This document shows positions 58,228 to 64,000 of a stretch of 64,000 nucleotides of DNA, piece after piece. The translations under genes and the position numbers were made by a program. The stretch comes from Pseudomonas brassicacearum (GTDB lineage: Bacteria > Pseudomonadota > Gammaproteobacteria > Pseudomonadales > Pseudomonadaceae). Each line of letters begins with the position of its first letter. Positions within the stretch are counted from its first letter, which is position 1. The notes beneath the pieces are model-generated. The model saw nothing but the letters and a program-made list of their open reading frames with translations, was not told the DNA's origin and ran no database searches. The DNA is taken from positions 248,001-312,000 of the forward strand of contig NZ_CP007410.1 in NCBI RefSeq assembly GCF_000585995.1, written 5' to 3'.

Positions 58228-58704
58228 TTAGTCGCGATAGCGATGATGATGCTTGCGATGCCCGTAGGCATGGCCACGACCCGGGTGGCCGTCACGGTAG
58301 TAGCGACGGTCCCCACGGCGACCTTCATAGCGACGGTCATCGTCATCGTCCTTACCCATGTAGTTACCCAGTGCGCCGCCGGCGCCGCCGCCCGCTGCAG
58401 CACCGATCAGGCTGCCGGTGCTACCGCCCACGCTACGACCGACCACGTTACCGCCGGCTGCGCCCAGCGCACCGCCGATTGCCGCTTCGCCGCGGCTGTG
58501 TTTGTCCGCGCCTACCGCACTACCGCCCGCGCCGCCCAGGGCCGCGCCGATGGTGGAACCGGTGTTGCCGCCCAAGGATTGGCCGACGACCGAACCCAAA
58601 ACCCCGCCCAATGCGCCGCCAACACCTGCTTCGGCAGTGCCGCCAGCAGAAGCGACGCCACTGATCAGGCCAAGGGACAACAAGAGAATGGAGGAGAACT
58701 TCAT
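58228..58704 (-). CDS. Glycine-zipper protein with basic C-terminus
   Basis: A 158-residue exported protein with signal peptide MKFSSILLLSLGLISGVASA. It is followed by Gly/Ala/Ser-rich repeats such as GGALGGVLGSVVGQSLGGNT, STIGAALGGAGGSAVGADKH and GSLIGAAAGGGAGGALGNYM, the glycine-zipper pattern of outer-membrane-associated proteins. The last 45 residues are charged (KDDDDDRRYEGRRGDRRYYR and a His/Arg tail), possibly for metal or surface binding. Function unknown. It is a single gene with its own ribosome site (GAGG at 58709-58712). Confidence 0.8.
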   Translation of the reverse strand: MKFSSILLLSLGLISGVASAGGTAEAGVGGALGGVLGSVVGQSLGGNTGSTIGAALGGAGGSAVGADKHSRGEAAIGGALGAAGGNVVGRSVGGSTGSLIGAAAGGGAGGALGNYMGKDDDDDRRYEGRRGDRRYYRDGHPGRGHAYGHRKHHHRYRD

Positions 58705-58759
58705 AGAGGAGCCTCAAAGGGATGACGGCGCGATCCTGAGGCTGGCTTCGCTTGGTTAC

Positions 58760-58892
58760 AATCGAAATCCGACGAGTAACACGACTTGTGCACAATTCGA
58801 TAAGTTATTGTTTTTTGTAAGGAACTTAAGATGTTTTCGCCGGTCTTTAGCTACTTCGGACAGGCCGTTTTCTATGGAAAACGGCCTTTTTT
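58760..58892 (+). ncRNA. Candidate small RNA ending at an intrinsic terminator
   Basis: On the plus strand AGGCCGTTTTC (58862-58872) and GAAAACGGCCT (58877-58887) form an 11-bp stem followed by six T, a strong terminator. No gene on the plus strand ends here: the nearest plus-strand gene stops at 58142 and already has a terminator. The upstream 100 bp is AT-rich (TTGTGCACAATTCG, TAAGTTATTG), so a short transcript of about 60-100 nt is plausible. The 5' end is a guess. Three GGA triplets occur (58821, 58858, 58876). A 5-prime exon of an unseen small protein is the alternative. Confidence 0.4.
58862..58892 (+). terminator. Orphan intrinsic terminator
   Basis: An 11-bp perfect stem with a four-base loop and a six-T tail, pointing away from any recognised plus-strand gene. 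Confidence 0.85.
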
Positions 58893-58949
58893 GTGGGCGT
58901 ATGAAAAGCGTGGGGTAAGGAGACAGGCTCCCTGGCCCCAGGCACTGGC

Positions 58950-61298
58950 TCAGGCCGATTTGGCCAGGATCAAGCCAGTCTCGCTCGCAGCTTCCAGGCG
59001 GATCGCCACGAATTTCGAGGTGGGCGTGTGGCTACCGTCGCCGGTACTTTCCAGCGGCACCAGCGGGTTCACTTCAGGGTAATAGGCGGCGGCCTGCCCG
59101 GCAGGAATGTCGAACGCCAGCAGGGTAAAGCCCTTGACCCGACGCTCACGACCATCGTCCCAGAGCGAGACGATGTCGGCCTTCTGCCCCGGTTTGAAAC
59201 CCAGGCGAATGATGTCTGCTTCGTTGACGAACAACACGTCACGCTGGCCCTTAACGCCGCGATAGCGGTCATCCAGGCCATAGATGGTGGTGTTGTACTG
59301 ATCGTGGGAGCGCATCGACTGCATAATCAGATCGGGCAACTGGCCGGTGGCGCGGGTGCGTTCATGCACCAGGTCGCCGGGTAGCAGATTGGGCTTGAAG
59401 TTGGCGCGACCCGACGCAGTGGCCCAGCGACGCGAACCGGCGCTGTTGCCCAGGTAAAAACCGCCAGGATTTTGGAGCTTTTCGTTGAAACTCTTGAAGC
59501 CGGGAATGGTGTCGGCAATCAGGTCGCGGATACGGCTGTAGTCGGACACCAGCCAGTTCCAGTCCACCGGGCGGCTGCCCAGCGTCGCGGCAGCGATACC
59601 GGCGATGATCCATGGCTCGGAGCGCATCTGGTTCGACAGCGGCTGCAGCTGGCCCATGGAGGCGTGGACCATGCTGAAGGAGTCTTCGACGGTCACCGCT
59701 TGCGCGCCCTCGGTCTGCAGATCGATGTCGGTCCGACCCAGGCACGGCAGGATCAAGGCCTCTTTACCGTGAGCCAAGTGGCTGCGGTTGAGCTTGGTGC
59801 TGATCTGCACGGTCAGGTCGCAATTGGACAGTGCCTGGAAGGTCCGGTGGCTGTCCGGTGTGGCTTGGGCGAAGTTGCCGCCCAGGGCGATGAACACTTT
59901 CGCCTCACCGTTGGCCATGGCGTGGATTGCCTCGACCACGTTGTGGCCGTTTTCGCGCGGCACCTTGAACTGGAAGCGCCGCTCCAACGCATCAAGGAAC
60001 GCCGTTGGTGGACGTTCGTTGATACCCATGGTGCGGTCGCCCTGCACGTTGCTATGGCCGCGTACCGGGCACAGGCCGGCGCCTGGCCGGCCGATGTTGC
60101 CGCGCAGCATCATCAGGTTGGCGATTTCCTGGATGGTCGCCACTGAATGGCGATGCTGGGTGATGCCCATCGCCCAGCACATGATCACATTCTTGCTTTT
60201 GGCATACATGCGCGCCGCTTGCTCGATTTCGACCAGGGGCAAGCCCGATTGCTCGACGATCTGCTCCCACGACGTATCGTCGACCACGGCCAGGTAATCG
60301 AGCACGTTGACGCTGTGTTCGTTAAGGAACGCATGGTCGAACACTGCCGCCGCGCCAGCGTTCTGCGCTTCACGCTCCCATTGCAGCAGGAATTTCGCCA
60401 TGCCCCGCAATATCGCCATGTCGCCGCCCAGGGCCGGACGGAAATACGCGGTATTGGTCGGTTTATCCCCGTTGGTGAGCATTTCGAGCGGGTGCTGCGG
60501 ATGCTGGAAACGCTCCAGGCCCCGCTCCTTGAGCGGGTTGATGCACACCACCTGGGCGCCGCGTTTCACCGCCTCGCGCAGCGGCTCGAGCATCCGGGGA
60601 TGGTTGGTGCCGGGGTTTTGGCCCCAGACGAAAATTGCATCGGCGTGTTCGAAGTCGTCGAAGGTCACCGTGCCCTTGCCCACGCCGACACTCTGGGACA
60701 GCGCCACGCCGCTGGCCTCGTGGCACATGTTCGAGCAGTCGGGGAAGTTGTTGGTGCCGTAGGCGCGTACGAACAGTTGATAGAGATAAGCCGCTTCGTT
60801 GCTGGCCCGGCCCGAGGTATAGAACTCGGCCTGGTTCGGGCTGGAAAGCCCCTGCAGGTGTCTGCCGATCAGGGCAAACGCAGCTTCCCAGCTGATGGGC
60901 TTGTAACGGTCGGTTTCTGCGTCGTAGCGCATCGGCTCGGTCAGGCGACCCTGATATTCGAGCCAGTAGTCGCTCTGTTCCAGCAACGAAGTCACGCTGT
61001 GCTTGGCAAAAAACGCGCCGTCGACGCGGCGCTTGGTGGCTTCCCAGTTCACCGCCTTGGCGCCGTTCTCGCAGAACTTGACCATGCCGCTTTCCGGGGA
61101 GTCACCCCAGGCGCAGCCTGGGCAATCGAAGCCGCCGTTCTGGTTGGTCTTGAGCATCATGCGGATGTTTTTCAGCGCGTTGTCGCTGGTCAGCCAGGCC
61201 TGGGCGACGCTGATCAGGGCACCCCAACCACCGGCCGGGCCCTTGTAGGGCTTGTAGCGCGGTACGGATTTCTGGTCGGCTTGTTGATGCTTGCTCAC
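58950..61298 (-). CDS. FdhF/YdeP-family molybdopterin oxidoreductase
   Basis: A 782-residue molybdenum enzyme of the FdhF/YdeP family. It shows GGFDCPGCAWGDSPESGMVK (a Cys pair near residue 54), SGRASNEAAYLYQLFVRAYG, ADAIFVWGQNPGTNHPRMLE, GLCPVRGHSNVQGDRTMGIN and a C-terminal molydopterin-dinucleotide-binding domain with NEADIIRLGFKPGQKADIVS. Formate dehydrogenase activity is not proven; YdeP in E. coli is linked to acid resistance. GTG 61298 is the start, with GGAG eight bases upstream. It overlaps fdhD by four bases (GTGA), so FdhD probably supplies sulfur to its cofactor. Confidence 0.92.
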   Translation of the reverse strand: MSKHQQADQKSVPRYKPYKGPAGGWGALISVAQAWLTSDNALKNIRMMLKTNQNGGFDCPGCAWGDSPESGMVKFCENGAKAVNWEATKRRVDGAFFAKHSVTSLLEQSDYWLEYQGRLTEPMRYDAETDRYKPISWEAAFALIGRHLQGLSSPNQAEFYTSGRASNEAAYLYQLFVRAYGTNNFPDCSNMCHEASGVALSQSVGVGKGTVTFDDFEHADAIFVWGQNPGTNHPRMLEPLREAVKRGAQVVCINPLKERGLERFQHPQHPLEMLTNGDKPTNTAYFRPALGGDMAILRGMAKFLLQWEREAQNAGAAAVFDHAFLNEHSVNVLDYLAVVDDTSWEQIVEQSGLPLVEIEQAARMYAKSKNVIMCWAMGITQHRHSVATIQEIANLMMLRGNIGRPGAGLCPVRGHSNVQGDRTMGINERPPTAFLDALERRFQFKVPRENGHNVVEAIHAMANGEAKVFIALGGNFAQATPDSHRTFQALSNCDLTVQISTKLNRSHLAHGKEALILPCLGRTDIDLQTEGAQAVTVEDSFSMVHASMGQLQPLSNQMRSEPWIIAGIAAATLGSRPVDWNWLVSDYSRIRDLIADTIPGFKSFNEKLQNPGGFYLGNSAGSRRWATASGRANFKPNLLPGDLVHERTRATGQLPDLIMQSMRSHDQYNTTIYGLDDRYRGVKGQRDVLFVNEADIIRLGFKPGQKADIVSLWDDGRERRVKGFTLLAFDIPAGQAAAYYPEVNPLVPLESTGDGSHTPTSKFVAIRLEAASETGLILAKSA

Positions 61299-62140
61299 GC
61301 TTGATTCTCCATCGCAGGGCTGTAGACCCGCGGCGCACTTTTTTGCGGCAGGTGGATGAGATTTAGGTTGTGTTGGCGGGCCCATTGCACCGCCAGGCTG
61401 GTGGGCGACGACAGGCTGACCAGGGTCTGGATACCGGCGCGCAGCACTTTCTGGATCAGTTCGAGGCTGCAGCGACTGGTGACGATCGCCATGCCGCCGG
61501 CCACTGGGATCTGTTGCCGGATCAGTGCGCCGATCAGTTTGTCGAGGGCGTTGTGCCGGCCAATGTCTTCGCGGCCCAACAGCAGCTCGCCCTGGGCGTT
61601 CATGAACAGTGCCGCGTGCACCGCGCCGCAGAACTGGCCCAGGGGTTGGAACTGGCCAATGCGTTGACGCAGGCCATCGAGCCATTGCGCCGGTGGCAGC
61701 GGTGCGCCGGACAATGCCTTGAGGTTGGGCAGGGCCTGTTCCACCGCTTCCACGCCGCACAACCCGCAGCCGCTGGTGCCTGCTAGCTGCCGGCGTTGCT
61801 GCTTGAGGTTCCAGAAGGCGCGGTTGGCGATGGTTACCTGGGCATATTGCGCAGAACCTGTGCCGCTCAGTTGCAGGTCATAGATGTCCGATGGGTCTTC
61901 GATGATGCCACTGCCCAGGCTGAAGCCGACGACGAAGTCTTCAAGATCCGTGGGGGTGACCAGCATGACGGCCTGGCTGATGCCGTTGTAGGCAATCGCC
62001 AACGCCACTTCCTCGGCCAGCGCGGTGCTGTCCGATTGAGAGTGGTCCAGATTGCAGTAGCGATAGCTCTGGCTGGCGGCCGGCGCGGATGTTTCCATCG
62101 CTGGCGCTGGACTGACCGGAGGCTTGTCGTTCATAGGCAT
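61295..62140 (-). CDS. fdhD: Formate dehydrogenase accessory sulfurtransferase FdhD
   Basis: FdhD passes sulfur from IscS to the molybdenum cofactor of formate dehydrogenases. The 281-residue protein shows AEEVALAIAYNGISQAVMLV, the Cys loop TSGCGLCGVEAVEQALP (CxxC near 127), LLLGREDIGRHNALDKLIGA and IVTSRCSLELIQKVLRAGI. The start is either ATG 62140 or ATG 62134 two codons later; neither has a strong ribosome site. It is the first gene of a pair with the molybdoenzyme gene and is divergent from nothing: a LysR gene follows on the same strand upstream, separated by about 90 bp. Confidence 0.93.
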   Translation of the reverse strand: MPMNDKPPVSPAPAMETSAPAASQSYRYCNLDHSQSDSTALAEEVALAIAYNGISQAVMLVTPTDLEDFVVGFSLGSGIIEDPSDIYDLQLSGTGSAQYAQVTIANRAFWNLKQQRRQLAGTSGCGLCGVEAVEQALPNLKALSGAPLPPAQWLDGLRQRIGQFQPLGQFCGAVHAALFMNAQGELLLGREDIGRHNALDKLIGALIRQQIPVAGGMAIVTSRCSLELIQKVLRAGIQTLVSLSSPTSLAVQWARQHNLNLIHLPQKSAPRVYSPAMENQA

Positions 62141-62227
62141 CACTGAAAGTAGGAATAGTGTTAAGACTAAATGCGGCAATCTGCCACGTCTAATCGCTAT
62201 TACTGATCTCTCAATAGATGACGTCGA

Positions 62228-63115
62228 TCAAGATACTGCTGGTGATTTCTGGTAGAGGGCAAAACAAGCTTCTGCCAAGGCCGAGCGCGGGGCACCGCGT
62301 CGCATGATCAACCCCAGCGGGACCAGCGTTTGCGCGCCTTCGATGGGCTGGATGCGCAAGTCTTCGGTCAACACGTCCAGGCCATTGTCCAGAGGCATCA
62401 CCGCGCAACACAGCCCGCCGTGCACAGCTTGTAACAATTGATGCACCGCGTCGGTTTGCAGCAGCGGTCGAGGCGTGAGCCCGCGGCTGTGGAAGTGATG
62501 GTCGATGGACTGGCGAAAATGCATGCCGCTGGTGAGCATGCCCAGGGGCAATTCGATCAGCGCTTCCCAGCTCAGCGGTTGTTCACCGAAAAAGAAAAAA
62601 CGTTGGTCGTAAAGCAAGCCCATGCGGGTTTGGCTCAAGGGCAGGGCATCGAAGCGTTCGTTGTCCAGGCGTTCCAGATAGGAAATGCCCAGGTCGATAC
62701 GGTTGTTTGCCAACTGTTCGAGGACATGTTCGGAGCTCAAGGACGACAATTCAAAACGCAGGTTGGGGTGCTCGGCATGCAAGCGCTGCATCATCGCCAG
62801 CGGGTCGAAGTCCGACAACGGCACCACGCCCAGGCGCAACGTACCCACCAGGTTGCCGCGACAGGCCGCGGCTTCGGCCTGCAGCCCGTCATAGGCCGCC
62901 AATACCGTGCGCGCCCACGCCAGCACCCGTTCACCCGGCGCGGTAAAGCCTTCAAAGCGCTGGCCGCGGTTGACCAACGGCAGGTCGAGTTCCTCTTCAA
63001 GGCTGCGCAGGCGCATCGACAGGGTTGGCTGGGTGATGTGGCAACGTGCGGCGGCTTGGCCGAAGTGGCGGGTTTCGTCGAGCGCGATGAGAAATTTCAG
63101 CTGCTTGATGTCCAT
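62228..63115 (-). CDS. LysR-family transcriptional regulator
   Basis: A 295-residue LysR-type regulator with the winged helix MDIKQLKFLIALDETRHFGQ and AAARCHITQPTLSMRLRSLE (about 17-40) and an effector domain starting near LVGTLRLGVVPLSDFDPLAM. ATG 63115 has GGAG five bases upstream; the frame to 63196 is read-through. It precedes fdhD in the same direction, so it may be cotranscribed with, or control, the fdhD-molybdoenzyme pair. The effector is unknown. Confidence 0.9.
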   Translation of the reverse strand: MDIKQLKFLIALDETRHFGQAAARCHITQPTLSMRLRSLEEELDLPLVNRGQRFEGFTAPGERVLAWARTVLAAYDGLQAEAAACRGNLVGTLRLGVVPLSDFDPLAMMQRLHAEHPNLRFELSSLSSEHVLEQLANNRIDLGISYLERLDNERFDALPLSQTRMGLLYDQRFFFFGEQPLSWEALIELPLGMLTSGMHFRQSIDHHFHSRGLTPRPLLQTDAVHQLLQAVHGGLCCAVMPLDNGLDVLTEDLRIQPIEGAQTLVPLGLIMRRGAPRSALAEACFALYQKSPAVS

Positions 63116-63249
63116 CTTCGCTCCAGGGCGCGGGAAGATTCGGATTCTAGCGCTTGCGCGTGGCGGGGTCATTGGTCGGCTGGGAACCGGCCTCATCTGG
63201 CCTGGTCTAGTCTTTTGCGTCAGGACACATAACCCAAGGAGCGCGCACC

Positions 63250-63690
63250 ATGAGTCTTTTTAGCTTTGTGAAGGAAGCAGGCGAAAAACTGATCGATCTG
63301 CTTACCCCCGGCAACGCAAATGCCAGCGAGCAGTTGAAAGAACACATCAGCAAGGTTGGCCTGGGTAATCCGAATGTTCAAGCGACCATCGAGGGCGATA
63401 AAGTCATCGTCACCGGTGAAGTAGGGAGTCAGGAAGAGAAGGAAAAAATCCTGCTAGCCGTGGGCAATATCGCAGGTGTAGGCAGTGTTGACGATCAGAT
63501 TACGGTGACCGGTCCGGTGGCAAAAGCCGCACGTTTCGTGACCGTGAAAAAAGGCGACACCCTCAGCGCCATCTCCAAGGCCGAGTACGGTGACGCGAAC
63601 AAGTACAACAAGATCTTCGAGGCCAACAAACCGATGCTGTCGCACCCGGACAAGATTTATCCGGGGCAGGTGCTACGGATTCCCGAGTAA
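63250..63690 (+). CDS. kbp: BON-LysM domain protein (Kbp/YgaU-like)
   Basis: A 146-residue cytoplasmic protein with an N-terminal BON domain (about 25-88; [20 protein letters not shown]) and a C-terminal LysM domain (about 97-145; [40 protein letters not shown]). It has no signal peptide. E. coli Kbp (YgaU) of this design binds potassium. AAGGAG is upstream of ATG 63250. It is divergent from the LysR gene across 134 bp. Confidence 0.92.
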   Translation: MSLFSFVKEAGEKLIDLLTPGNANASEQLKEHISKVGLGNPNVQATIEGDKVIVTGEVGSQEEKEKILLAVGNIAGVGSVDDQITVTGPVAKAARFVTVKKGDTLSAISKAEYGDANKYNKIFEANKPMLSHPDKIYPGQVLRIPE

Positions 63691-63711
63691 GTTTCAGGAC
63701 CGCGTCGCTTT

Positions 63712-63787
63712 CATCGCGAGCAAGCTCGCTCCCACACTGATCTGTGGCGAACCAAGATCCCTTGTGGGAGCGAGCTTGCTCGCGATT
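63712..63787. repeat. REPIN, class 2, arms in the reverse arrangement
   Basis: It begins ATCGCGAGCAAGCTCGCTCC and ends GGAGCGAGCTTGCTCGCGAT, the same reversed order as the copy at 8321-8395. It lies between the convergent kbp and nucleotidase genes. Confidence 0.88.
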
Positions 63788-63801
63788 GAAGACGACGCAG
63801 T

Positions 63802-64000
63802 TCAAAGCCCCTCAATCAAGTCCCGGTAATCCCTCAACGCTTCAAACTCCCCCGTGTCCTTCGGCCCCTTGCGGCTGTCCGGTTCGCTGACGGCCAGCAG
63901 GTGCGCGACGCCGAAATCCCGGGCGCTGCGCAACACCGGCAAGGTGTCGTCGATAAACAGGCTGCGGGCCGGGTCGAAGTTCAGTTCCGCTTGCAGGGCG
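63802..64000 (-). CDS. yrfG: HAD-family GMP/IMP nucleotidase, C-terminal part
   Basis: The last 65 codons of a gene that continues past the right edge. The fragment reads ALQAELNFDPARSLFIDDTL, PVLRSARDFGVAHLLAVSEP and DTGEFEALRDYRDLIEGL, then stops. The FIDDTLPVL segment is HAD motif IV and the ending matches YrfG-type nucleotidases, which dephosphorylate GMP and IMP. Family assignment from a fragment is moderately secure; the gene is convergent with kbp. Confidence 0.8.
   Translation of the reverse strand, partial: ALQAELNFDPARSLFIDDTLPVLRSARDFGVAHLLAVSEPDSRKGPKDTGEFEALRDYRDLIEGL

Noticed and set aside
58831..59082. An 83-codon plus-strand open frame starting MFSPVFSYFG
   Set aside because: It reads through the strong terminator at 58862-58892 and into the antisense of the molybdoenzyme gene; no ribosome site of quality or family match.

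Overview
The window is a stretch of chromosome from a fluorescent pseudomonad, most likely the Pseudomonas fluorescens group. The evidence is GC-rich coding sequence with strong G/C third positions, Pseudomonas-type gene order (thyA-lgt-ptsP-rppH; serA beside a D-2-hydroxyglutarate dehydrogenase; gshA, tex, ompR/envZ, rimK, hslR, hslO and pckA in a row), and about twenty paired REP palindromes (REPINs) of the two classes typical of P. fluorescens. From memory, the left third resembles the P. aeruginosa thyA to serA region and the right third its gshA to fdhD region. No phage, insertion sequence, CRISPR array, rRNA or tRNA was seen.

Layout. 1-0.7 kb: divergent cadmium ATPase/cadR with its operator. 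0.8-11.3 kb: housekeeping genes (thyA, lgt, a frameshifted TSUP permease, an NRDE protein, ptsP, rppH, a HAD phosphatase, ilvA, rpiA). 11.5-17.2 kb: two SdiA-regulated-type beta-propeller proteins, a fumarylacetoacetate hydrolase family enzyme, and D2HGDH divergent from serA around a large palindrome. 17.4-19.3 kb: a DUF4399 protein, a shortened solute-binding protein and a methyltransferase. 19.4-26.0 kb: metI, metN, metQ plus a flavin monooxygenase and two SfnB-type oxidoreductases. 26.3-27.6 kb: an orphan Ig-like protein and an AT-rich gap. 27.6-31.1 kb: a cystine ABC transporter and D-cysteine desulfhydrase. 31.5-36.6 kb: a choline transporter with a BetI-like operator, an SDR/LysR pair and an aldo-keto reductase. 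36.8-40.3 kb: tauABCD. 40.5-52.6 kb: gshA, a thioesterase, tex, ompR, envZ, rimB, rimK, hslR, hslO, pckA. 52.7-58.7 kb: a gene remnant, a subtilase lipoprotein, a RecQ-like helicase, a 3-hydroxyacyl-CoA dehydrogenase, a thioesterase and a glycine-zipper protein. 58.9-64 kb: an FdhF/YdeP molybdoenzyme with fdhD, a LysR regulator, a BON-LysM protein and the 3' end of a HAD nucleotidase.

Main theme. Three sulfur modules lie within 20 kb: organosulfur monooxygenase plus MetQNI, cystine uptake plus D-cysteine desulfhydrase, and taurine uptake plus dioxygenase. Glutathione synthesis (gshA) follows directly. This suggests coordinated use of organic sulfur under sulfate limitation, although no CysB or Cbl regulator is present here.

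I found no clearly new multi-gene system. The better leads are the 28-bp dyad between serA and D2HGDH, the BetI-like operator at an isolated betT, a possible small RNA ending at 58892, the unusual domain order of the RecQ-like helicase, the lobe-deleted binding protein, and several apparent single-base frameshifts that should be checked against raw reads.
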